Positions 1-11,600 of a stretch of DNA of 64,000 bases are shown here, one piece after another (position 1 is the first letter of the stretch; each line of letters starts with the position of its first letter). Made by a program: the position numbers and the translations under genes. The DNA comes from Nilaparvata lugens (taxonomy: Eukaryota; Arthropoda; Insecta; Hemiptera; Delphacidae). The stretch spans positions 58,688,053-58,752,052 of the forward strand of contig NC_052507.1 in the NCBI RefSeq assembly GCF_014356525.2, read 5' to 3'. The notes below the pieces were generated by a model. It worked only from the letters and a program-made list of their open reading frames with translations, was not told the DNA's origin and made no database searches.

Positions 1-367
1 CGTCTGTATACAGCAAAGTCATCCAGACTGGTGACATGTACCCTCTCCTTATATCTATATAATATGTATAATATATATATAGTTGCTTGAATGATTCCAA
101 AATTTCTTAAATAATTCAATATTATTCGTTACAAGTGGTAATTGAGTGGAATATTTCTAATAAATTTATTAATTCAAGCCATCTAAATTCAAAATTTATA
201 GTTTTCATTTTTGTTATGGACTAAAATTTTATCAAAATTTTACACGTGAAATTCTAACCTTATGTCGGACTTTTTCACCTATAAATTTGGAAGAAAAATA
301 GCACAAGGACTATCTTATTATTTCATCTTTCAATGTTATTACATTAGTGTCATTTGCATTGTAAATA

Positions 368-391
368 AATAAATAAATAAATAAATAAATG
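368..391. repeat. (AAAT)n microsatellite
   Basis: About six AAAT units followed by ATGTATTTATTAC. Simple sequence only. Confidence 0.85.
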
Positions 392-1164
392 TATTTATTA
401 CAGATATAATATGAATTTCCCCAGAGAATATACATGGATAGAATCTTCCTTTGAAGACACACAAACATTTCCTGCATATATTATATGCAGAAAAAACTTA
501 TACAAATATAAAGATTGTTTTATTCTATGATTATAGCCTAATGTGAGTAACCTTTCCTTAGAGACGAATTCTCTTAATTGATAGAACCTAATTACACCAT
601 AAATACAACAACTCTTACATCTTGATATTACTCTTAAATATAGATAAAACCCTTCTATTATAGCCTTCTTAGAATGTATATATTCAGAACTACTTATTTT
701 TATTTATAAAATAATATCACAGTACCCTTTTTTAAAAGTTTTCAATATAAAATAACCGATTAAAAACACAAATTAAAACAACTAGTTTAGATTTATCACA
801 TCATACTCAGGTTTTAAAAATAAACGTTCCACTAATAGTTTTGTTATTTTAAATACACGAATATTATATCTTCAAATAATAATTTTTTTAGAAACTGTTC
901 CTTCTAAAAGTTATAAAAGTTGACCTTCTCATATAACTTTATGCGTATAACGTTATAGATTCTCATACAACGTTAGATGCATATCTCGTAGTGATATATC
1001 TCGTATAAAGCTATTTTTGTTGATATAACATTCGTGAATAATATATGACTTCCCACCTACATAGATTTACAACTTTTCTAGTTTCGAATGATAGAAGGTA
1101 TGGTGTGAATTAGTTGCAAGTGACTGGCTGCAGCATATCTTGAGATATTCATTCACATTCAACA

Positions 1165-1321
1165 GTCAGCATTGATTGGATGGGAAGTGTTTATATTATT
1201 TACAAGGAATGCTGACACAGTTTGAAATAATTCACAGCAATAGCATGGCGAATATATGTAATTCAAGCTGTCTGCATTGGTTGAATGGGAAGGGTTGGTG
1301 TTTTCAATAAGGGCTGCTGAC
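1165..1321 (+). mobile_element. Small hairpin element, two tandem copies
   Basis: Copy 1 (1165-1216) starts GTCAGCATT and ends AATGCTGAC, with internal TTGATTGGATGGGAAG. Copy 2 (1270-1321) starts GTCTGCATT, keeps TTGGTTGAATGGGAAG and ends GGCTGCTGAC. The outer flank of copy 1 (CAGTTTGAAATAATTCAC) matches that of other copies in the window. It has no coding capacity and looks like a very short inverted-repeat element. Confidence 0.6.
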
Positions 1322-1499
1322 AGTTGAAAATGAGACTGACAAGAGCAGAGTAGCAATGCGAGTAATTGCAATTTGTGTCTGTTGACTTGACTCGACGCGA
1401 AGCCTCGTCTGCTGCTCTTGTCTTTACAGATGGAATGGAATGAAATGGAAGTGATGTGTGAATGTGTGGGTTTGATTCAAAGTTACTCACCTTGTGAGC

Positions 1500-2350
1500 A
1501 ATGAGATGTGAAACTTCTTGGAAACAAAAGAGACAGAGGTGGTGAGAAAGAGGATGATGAAGAAGAGGGGAAATGATAGTTGAAAGAGAAAGGAGGAAGA
1601 AGAGGAAAGGTTGAGAAGGAGAGACTAAGGAAAAGAAAAGGAGAAGAGAGAGGAAGTAGAGGTTGGAAGAATAACAGTGGGTAGAAAAGTGGAAGTTGAA
1701 AGGCAAAAATGACTAGTAGAAGAGGAAGAAATATGAACAAACAAAAAAATTAGAATAATCAAAAAGATTGCTTATTTTGATGAGTAGGGGGTTGAGAATA
1801 GAGAGGAATCAAAAATAGGAGGAAGATCAGTGGAATAAGGAGAAAAGAAAAGGGAGAAAGTGAGAAGAATAATGGTATAGAATACAATAAGTTCCAGGGG
1901 GAATAAATTGAAGGGACATGATAAATTACGTATAAGGACAGAATGAGTGAAAAAGAGATGAGAAATAACAGAAAAAATAGGGAGAAGATGAAGAGAAAAG
2001 TAACAAACACTTGGACAAGAAGGGATTCACAAGTGTTGTTGTGTATACATCAATGAAAAGTAAACAGGAAGATAGGATGGGAACGATATGAAATTTGAAA
2101 ATATAAATATCAGAAATATCAAAAACCCCTCGATAGAAAAAAAGGCTAATTGAGAAAAACAAATCCAATAGAACTGAATTTGTGGGTGGAGCAGATAAGA
2201 AGAAAGAAAAATAAGATGGCTGGTGAGAAATGGAAAAAGATGAGGAGGATAGGCGAAAGAAAGAGGTTAAGTGTGAGGAGAAAAAGTAAGAGAAGAAATT
2301 GAAGTAAGACAAAGAGGAACAGAAGAGTAATATCAAGGAGAAGAAAGGGA
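1500..2350 (+). repeat. Purine-rich tract (GA-rich on + strand)
   Basis: Some 850 bp in which the + strand is dominated by A and G in irregular GAAGA/GGA strings. The minus strand therefore shows spurious Ser/Phe/Leu-rich frames. It ends 100 bp from the P-domain exon. No gene. Confidence 0.8.
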
Positions 2351-2454
2351 GTGTGTAAGAAAAAATGGAGTAGGTTGCTATGTAAATTTTGTAAATTGGA
2401 AGTTCTATTCTCCTAAATTCAAGTTAGAGCTTTTTAGTGAGTTTTGAGTCTTAC

Positions 2455-2619
2455 CGTGTCCCCATAGGCGACGTAAGGAAGAGCTCTACATCGCCTCGCC
2501 GCGTGGAGTTGAGGGTGATGACAGCCTGTACATGCTCCAGGTAGTTGACCTGGGTGTCCGTGCCCTGGCATGCGTTCGTCTTGATCTTCAGCTGCACCGA
2601 CCGGCTGCTCGGGATCTCA
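2455..2619 (-). CDS. amon: PC2 exon: first half of the P (Homo B) domain
   Basis: 165 nt from acceptor TTGTTCGCAG to donor GTAAGA, phase 2 in and 2 out, so it could be skipped in frame. It encodes [20 protein letters not shown], then [20 protein letters not shown] and [11 protein letters not shown](R). The P domain folds with and stabilises the catalytic domain, and the conserved RRGD motif (residues 432-435 of the visible protein) is required for correct sorting and folding in related convertases. The sequon NST lies just before it. This is the last exon in the window; the rest of the P domain and the C-terminal tail must be to the left of position 1. Confidence 0.96.
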
Positions 2620-5600
2620 CTGCGAACAATCATTAGAAATTACATATAATCAACCTCTAACAGATTGGAATTATGAGAAAAATTATCATTCTAAGACTGA
2701 TGGAATACACTTTTCACCCTTCGCTTTCAGAAAAGCGAAGCAAATAAATATGAGGTATCTCAAGGCGTTTCAATTCAACTAATGAATGAATGAATGAACT
2801 AATGAATTTATTGCCAAATACAAGAAATATTTTTACAAATAAAAAAAATCATTAAAATGCAATAGTTTTTGGCATGACTGGAAAAAGAAGCCGCGAGTTC
2901 TAAAAATAAGAAATACATTTTTCGCCACACTTGGATGTAATGAGCTGGTTTACGTGCGTCATATGGAGGCCGAAAATGATTGTTTTCCGACCAGGCCGGT
3001 AAAACTTTACGGCCCTAGGGCTGTAAAATGACCTTGAATAACAGCTGATCGTGTCCGATCTCACAAAAATCATAGAGATAATCTCATAACGACTGTAATA
3101 ATCTATATAATTATGTATCGTGAATCGCGGTATCATGTCTATAATATATTTATGAATTACTGTTTCATAATTTAATATTTATTATTGTGTTTTTGATATC
3201 AAACAATAGAATACGATGATATCTCCATAGCCTCAACAATATAATGTTGGCTGCAATGTCCATTGTCAGAAAGGTACGTATCGCAAGTATTTAAAAGTGA
3301 AGAATCGAATTTGAAATCAAAGTACAATAATTGTATCAATATTTAAAAGTGAGGTAGAGTTATAATTGTTTCTTTTTTATTATCGAATTCCACTTCTTAA
3401 TGCAATACAATCAACAATAATAATAGGAAAATACAGCAGAGATCTAAAGTTTAAGGTAAGCCTACTGGTAAAACTCAGCCTTGACTGAAAAATTGCTAGT
3501 AATTTTTCCGTAATTCATTATCAAAACTTTTAGATAATTTTTCTTCAATATCAAACCATATAGAGAAAACATTAGGCCCACTCAAGATTGAATATTCGAA
3601 TGTTTTCTCTATGATTTAACTATTTTCAGAGCAATATTTTGTTGTGAAAATGCCGGCAAACCGGCTTAGTTTGCCGCTATACACTATATTATAGTAGCCT
3701 ACATACGTTACCTGACTTACAGGCCTCTATGATCAACACTACCCAATGGCCGAGAGCATAAAGGCGTAATACATCAAGGCTCAGTGAATTACAAACATGA
3801 TCTAGGTTCGAACCCTCGGTCAGTGAAATTTTTTTTTGTCGATGAATTTCGACTTTTATTAGCTATTTTTTATATTAGTTACCGTAATTTAAATTTCAAT
3901 CAATTTTCTAGATATATTTTGAGACAAAACTGTGAAATATGCAATTATATTAATTTTTTAATCACATTATTTCAAAATAGTAATGAAAATTCTATTCATC
4001 CATCTATCCATGAGATATTGCACCAGGTGCAAAGCGCTAGCTATGAAAATTCAAACAATTATTCGAAATATTAATAGTATAAAAATATTGTCACTATTGT
4101 AAATTATTAATTAGTAATATTGAAATTAATTGACAGTGAAAGTTGTCATAACCAAGATTCAAACTATCAAAATAGGCTGTTTGAATTTTATTTATTTTTT
4201 AATTTCTTATATATTGGGAAGTTTTTTTTGGTGTGGCGAAAAATAGCGTTCACACCATGGGCAAAAATGTATTTCCGGCTCTCAATCTTTTCTAGTCCTC
4301 GGCCTACGGCCTCGGACTTAAAAACCGATTTCGAGCCGGAAATATCTCATTTTCGGCCCTAGGTGCGAAATATACTATTTCCAATCTAATAACAGCAGTA
4401 CGAATGAAACAACTCTGTAGATGTATGATAATCTATGGATATTGAATCTTATTAATAATCCAAGTACTTGATAAACAAAATATAAATGCACAGAAAAATG
4501 ATATAATAATTGTCGAGTTTTAATCATTTTTACACAATAATGAATAATTTCTCAGCATGATTATTGAAAGTCATGCCATGACGACTTTCAAATTTAGTAG
4601 GATTACAGAAAACTTATGACATCTTTTCTTGTTTTATCCTTTGATGGAATGTACTGTAATGATTTGTCTAATAGAGCTCTGCCACGGCGTGTTTCAAGTT
4701 CAATAAAATGATCCCTATAATGGATTGTATGAAATGATGTCACCCTTATGATTGTAATAATAAAATGATGGGGATAATAAACCACACTCTTATTCAAGAA
4801 TCAAAAAGAGGGGATAAACAATAGATGAATATAGAACCAGGGTTCTAGTCAAACTTTCCACAAATCATAAAATCATAGGTGGAAACTTTTATACAAACAT
4901 AAATAATCCTTTTGATTCTTTCAAGTTTCTATACTGCTTCAGTAAGATTTGGAAGTCAAGTAACAATTCTATGGCGAGGCTTACAAATAGTGAAAGATGT
5001 GGTTTGTAAAATACAAGTTTGAGAGTGCATTCTTCTAATATTTAAACATTTTCTCTTGTGGTAAGCCAAAATTTGATAAACAGTCGTTAAACCTAAAAAT
5101 GTTATCGAATATTATGTTATCCAATGTTGTATTCTCATTCTATTATTCCATTAATTTTAAAGGGTACTATAATTCTATTTTATAAATATGTTATCCAAAT
5201 ATTATCTGATACAATTTTTAATAATCTTTTTATGGTTCAACTGGCCAAATTAATTTTGGATATTTGTACTCACGTAAGGTCCTGCACACTGCCACCCTGG
5301 CAGTGATAGCGGGCTGGCACCGTCTTCCACTGCTTGGCTAGCGCGACCATCGCCCCAGCGTCCAGCACCCCAAAGCCAAACAGGTGGTTGAACTCCAGCC
5401 CCACCCCGTTCATGGTCCAGTGGAAACGACCCTTCGCGTCGAACAGCGAGTTCCGCTTAGAGGTCAGCACCGTCAGGTGTTGCACGTCGCGCCAGGTTAG
5501 TTGCGGGCTGGAAAAATTAATTTATTCATTTAATCAATTTATTTCTCAAAATAATTACAAAGAGAAATTTTTTTTAATATTGTGGAATTAAAACAATACC

Positions 5601-8600
5601 ATAAAGAAACAGACAAATTCCAAACACCTCTTCTTGTCAACTTTAATTCATTGTCCATATGTAATGATAGGTAAATAATATAATTAATTCAACAACTTCA
5701 TTCATCAAAGAAACTGTATAGGCTACACCGAAAAATTTGTATTTTGAAAGCCATAAATGATAGCAACGCCAGGAAGCTGCTAGATTTGAAAATACGAAAT
5801 TACAACTGAAATTTTCAATTAGTATATGAAAATAATGTGCATCAATCATATCACATCCAATTAAAAGCTCCTATAGATGCATAATAGAGCTGATGAATTG
5901 GAGGATGAGACTACAAGACAATGAAGTACATAAATTCTATTAGAATTTTTGATACAATAGCAAATAGTGATTTATTGAATATTACATTCTATTCAAACCC
6001 ATGGCATTGAAATTGTTCTGAAGATGTTATTGAAAAAATACGATCAGCATCTATACTTGAGAGCTCTGAAAATAAAAATTAATATGTAAGAATTAATTCA
6101 ACTGCGGTAGCGTTTATTATGGCAATTTTCTGCTAGTTCAATATTGTGAAACGAAAAATTATTGTTCATATTTATATTTTATTCTTGTTCAAAGGCAGCT
6201 ATCTTTTTAAGTCCATTATTAAAATTCAATGCTGGTGCTGTTTAATTAATGTTAATCATCCACTGCTCTTATCTTGAAACACACCATCCATGAATGAAGA
6301 ATGATTTAGTTAACTGAGTTTTCTTGACTTATTTGTCATATATGGAGTTTGCAAAACAATGAGGAAGAATGAATAATTATATGGACAAATGATTGAACAC
6401 ATATAATTGAATTAATGAGGGAATTGACAGAGGACTAACATATTGAAGGAGAATCAATAATTAGTGATTGAATATACATTCTATATACATTACATTTGAA
6501 TATATATTTATATTCGAGTATATAAATAAATGTCAAAGTTGGTTTCATACTTTCAATAATTGCTACTACATCTCCCTTATTTGCACATGCATCACATGCA
6601 GTTGGTGACCATTACTGTCGAGAAGCATTAACGTCAGAACTGAAGAGCATCTGTATTGATCGCACCAAACTTTTCAATGACGATAATAACAGGTTATGAC
6701 TAGCAAACAAGCCAAATTACCGACCAGATTTCGAGTGGGAAGGGCTGATTCATGTTACACAATAGCCTAATTATATTTTCATGACACAGCGAGAAAGACA
6801 GAGAAATAGTTTGAGATACAGAGGGAAAGAGGAGGGAATAGCGAGGGGAAGGGAGAGAGAAAGAGAGAGTGATGGAGAGGCAGAATGAGATGGAGGTAAT
6901 TTTGAACAATATTCAAAACTCGATGGCTGCATTATGGCAGGCAACTATATTGAATTCCCACTGATGGACTTGTTAATGAGTTCTGAAAGCATTTGACTTG
7001 TGTTTATTAGCGTCTCGAAATCTGATTTGAGACAGAGTTGAGCCATGAATAATAATAACGTAGTAATTGGGCGATATTCTCGAATATGTCAACTGGAGGG
7101 GGGTTTATTAATTGAGTTGTTATTTTGGTCCGGCGACGATTTGAATTGTGTTGAGAACAATACTCGTGGACTATCAAATGTCAGTTATTGATTTTGATGA
7201 AAATAGGGGAGCGGCTACTATTTATGGAAAACAGATTGGAATAAAAACCATCCAATTTATAATATAAAAGTTTATTATCGTCGATGATGATGATGCCCAC
7301 ATCAGCTCTAGACTTGTGCTTGAGTAATGAGACAGTTTATGGTGAGTAATCCCACAGATTAAGATGGGCTCTGAACCACTAGGAAGCGATGTTTTTATTT
7401 GAGAATGATATTTAGAGGAATCATCTCTTCAAGAGGTCACCAATACAACGGGAGTACAGATCTCAACATGAATAAAATGTAATCAAGTCAAATTTTATAC
7501 GATGGCATCATATAGAATTTTAGTAAATACATTAAATAGATGAATTGATGACTGTAAATGTATATGAATAAATTATGGAATAAATGAATAACACCAGTAA
7601 CGAGAAGAAATGCGTAAGAGATTTTTCCCATGAAAAACGTAACCTTAGGAAAAAAAATTGAATAGTAGCCTACTCACTTAGCTTCCAATGCAAGGGCGAA
7701 TACACCGGCAGCTTCAGGGGCTGCAGCAGACGTTCCAGAATGTGTAGTTGTGCATTTTCCATACAGATCAGTGGTTGCCTGAAAAAACACAAATTTATAT
7801 TGAAGGTTGAAGAATTGATTTATAATCCCAATCCCGAATGATTGTAATCGATATTCGTAATTATACAGAATGTTCTGAAAAAAGGTGTCAATATTACATA
7901 TTTGTAGAGAGCTTAACAGATTATGTCTATTTTTCATGTGTTTTGTATGTGGTTAAGGATTTTTTTAGAGGTTGAGTTTGTCTATTATAGGCTCATTTTA
8001 CATCTTTCTCTTCAAAATTAAATTTTCTACAAGTTCTGTGAAAAAGTTTTTTTTGTTTACTGTACATAGTAAATTTTTTTTTGTTTACTGTACATAGTAA
8101 ATCTGCTTCAAACCTTAAAGGTAAAGTTTTTTTGTTTACTGTACATAGTAAATCTGCTTCAAACCTTAAAGGACTTGTTTTTCGGGACGAAGTTTCGCGT
8201 ATTTCGTCACATATCTTAAAAATTACTGTAGCTAGAGGTCTGGAGACGGATTTATTAAATTTTTCAGTTCATTTAACATAAAGTACGCTGAATTGTACAT
8301 CTCAATAACAGCCAACAAATACCCGAAGGGCTTCGTTTCAGCAGGGGGACTAAAATTCAAACGAAATCTTTCACTCTGTATAACTTGGTATATAAGCTTG
8401 GTCGGACCTATGTTAAAGAGAACTTTTTTCTTCTTTCGATTTGATGAATCATGCCCTGACTCATTTCAGAGCACTCTTTATAAATAGAATATTATTGAAA
8501 CTATTAATTCTTATTCTTTTTGCCTCTAAGAATAAGGCATATTTGACTGTTTAATTAATGTTTGATCAGATTGTTATAATTACTGTGAATTATTAGATTG

Positions 8601-11600
8601 AGAATGTGAATTATTGATTTGAGATTTCTTTGAGATTTCAAGTACACTCCAAAAAAGGGGAGACTGTCCTGATTCCCAGTGATGAAATAAATGACTAGCT
8701 TGAAATAAAATTTGCATATCAATTGGGTTCCTTGTCTCAGAATGATCAACAGTGCTGCATTGAGATGGCGAAAAAATTCGCCATTATAATTCAAGTCAGA
8801 TTTTTGTGAATAAATTGACATCCTTTCTTCTAACGAGGACCCAAAATTATTCCGGAGAATCGGTACAAATTGACAAGGAGCTTTTTTCGTCTCTACTGAA
8901 TTCACGGAAAATAAGAGAGAATTACAACCTTCTATAATGAAGCGTATTTGACTAAATACCAACGTCCTATCCTTCTCATTTTTTACACGAGGGAGTTTAT
9001 GTCGAGATCGATGATTACGTTGCTCTGGATCTCTTTTTTCTCTAGGGCGTCAACTTGAAACGTCAACTTGGACGTCAAACTCTAGGGCGTCAACTGTCAA
9101 CTTGGGAGTCCGATCTCACTAGGTATCAAACCTGCGATAAATCTATGCTAGAAAAGGTGAAGAGGTGTGTATGAAACCTCTGAATTCAAATATCTTAGAA
9201 TGTTATTTCAACACACTGTCTATGGAATCTTCTTTTCTCAAATTCATAGTATCATATAGAGAAGAACTCATTCATTTGATGACTCATGTAAATTCCTATT
9301 ACGAATGACAAACAAGTTAGGAGAATGATTGGGATGCTTTAAAAATTTGCAAAGTTTAATAGATTAGTACAATAATATGTTAAATGGAAAGCATAATAAA
9401 TTCAGGAATAAGGCTCAAAACCTGTGTCGTTTCTCAAGCTCATTGATTATTCATTAACCAATACATTCAATACATCATAATTCCAGAACAATAATTCATG
9501 AATAACTTCGAGAATATATGAGTTGGAGATAGATGCCACAGAGAATGATAGCTTGTGCTTTCCTCTATAATAATATTATATTATCCAATTCTGGAAGAAG
9601 TCCAGGTCATAATTATTGTCTTGAAGAATATGCAATTTCTTGAAACAAGTTATGTTGAAAACTTGATGACGAATCATAGTTTATTGTAGAGTAGGAAGTT
9701 CACTAAATATGAGAGCAGGAAGAATAAATATATTTTCCATAGAAACAGCTTCAAAAACTATCTATTTCAATAGTTTCAAGAAGTATTCAGGCAGCAGATT
9801 CTCAATCAACTTTGGATCTAGTACTGAACTTCATAGTTAGTATTTTGTTGTAGAGATTGAGACGTCTGAAAACCGTATTTCATTCATGATTGGAGCTGGC
9901 TATCCTCGAAACAGCTTCCAGTCTCTTGTGATTTAGCAGTAATCTTGGAGGTTTATGGGATACAAATACTCACACATGCAAGCAACCCTTTCTGGACATA
10001 ACATGCTACTGGCGGATACGTCACAAGCTATGATCGTCATTTCACATGAGATTAACGTTACCTCCCCTTCGATACTGACTGGTAAAACATAGAGACTTTG
10101 ATCACATGTGTGTAGAAGAATGAGATTTTTTCTTCTCTCCTTCTTCTTGATTTTTTCCTCCTTCTCTTTCTACTCCTCCTTCTCCTCCTCCTCATCCTAC
10201 TCCTCCTCCTCCTCTCCATCCTGGTCTTCTTCTTCTACTACTTCTTTTTTCTTATTTTCCTCTTTCTTCTATCACTTCTTCTAACTTTCCTCTTTTTTCT
10301 ACTTCTCTTCCGTTTTATTATTCTCCTCCTTTTTCTTTTTCGTTTCATTTTTCTTCTTCTTCTACTTTTTCTCCTTCTTCTTCTTCTTCTTTTTCGAATT
10401 ACAACCTCTTCATGTTCGTATTGCTCATCTTTATTCTGCTCTTTCTATGACATCTCATTCTTCATCACGCCTCCACAATTTCCCTTATTCTGTTCACACT
10501 TTCAACGTCCCCTTCTAATACTAGTATTATACTCTTACTTCTTCATTCAACTTTCTCTTCATCTCACTTTTTAACTCCTCTTCCTTTGGCCTTCCTCAGG
10601 ATATTGAAAACACCTTCGAGCCTTATTATTTATCCAGGAATTCTTTGCACATTAAATACATTGTGATATTCTTTAGTATGATAAATTTCACATCCACATA
10701 ATTTGTGATTTTTCATCATTACTCTGTAGTGCTCCAAGTTGTGTAAGTTGTAAAGAGTGGAAGTAGTGAGTTTTCATAATTTTCAAGAAAAACCTTGAAA
10801 AATAACCCTTTTTAGAAATGTGTAGCTCCAAAACCAGATATTGTAGAATCCTGCACGACCACTCAATTTATTGAAAATTTAATTGTCATGGATTTTGTAG
10901 AGGATGCTTTTTCCGAAAAAACCTAGGTTTTCGGAATAAAATGGAAAAATGAAGTCCTCAAATTTGGGGTTTTCAGGTTTGAATCCACCCTTTGACGTGT
11001 CATTAAAATTCAGATTCGAAATCAGCGCCCCAAAATACATATGAACCCAACAAGAAAAATTCTTTCGGGACTGTTCCCTGAAAAATGACCATTTTACTGG
11101 ACTATGAAAGAGAAGAAGGAGAGGAAGAAGGCGTGGAAGGAGAACGAGGAGGAAAAGGAAAGGGTGAAGATGTTCAAGAGGTAGAAGAAGAAGAAGTATG
11201 AAAAGAGAAAGGAGAGAAATAAGAAGGAGAGGAGGATAATGATGTCGTTATGATTACTAGAAAAACAGGACAAATGGGAGCTGATGAAGGAGACGGAGAA
11301 TCAGCTGATGATGAAGAAGATATTGAGTGTGGTTCACTCGAGGGAATTACTTTTGACGTGAGTGGTGTGAGCCAGAGGCGAAAGGCGAGAGGCAGCCAAT
11401 GCCAGTAGCAGCCAGCAATCGACAGTAAAAGCATCCAGCCGTAAAGTTTGCTTGCTCTTCAACTTTCTTGTACAGAAACCGAAAGAGAATTTTTGGAATG
11501 AGGAAAGAGAGAGGACGAGAGAGAGAGAGAGAGTAACAAAGGAAGAGAGAAGGAGAGTGAGAGAAAATTGGAGTGAGAGGAAGAACAAATAGAAACAGGA

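Larger units (their letters stand above)
1..2454 (-). other. PC2 intron (3' part continues outside the window)
   Basis: Non-coding. It holds an (AAAT)n microsatellite near 368-391, two tandem copies of the small hairpin element (1165-1216 and 1270-1321), and a purine-rich tract from about 1500 to 2350 whose minus strand reads as long but meaningless Ser/Phe/Leu-rich frames. I see no exon in the first 50 bases: neither open minus frame there resembles the PC2 P domain. Confidence 0.7.

Noticed and set aside
1..50. Possible next PC2 exon at the left edge
   Set aside because: The two open minus frames do not resemble the SILLSRRP-type continuation of the P domain, and no acceptor gives a matching phase.
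8555..8962. 135-codon minus-strand frame of mixed composition
   Set aside because: It has no recognisable domain, signal or splice context. It remains open by chance in AT-poor-stop sequence; no support beyond length.
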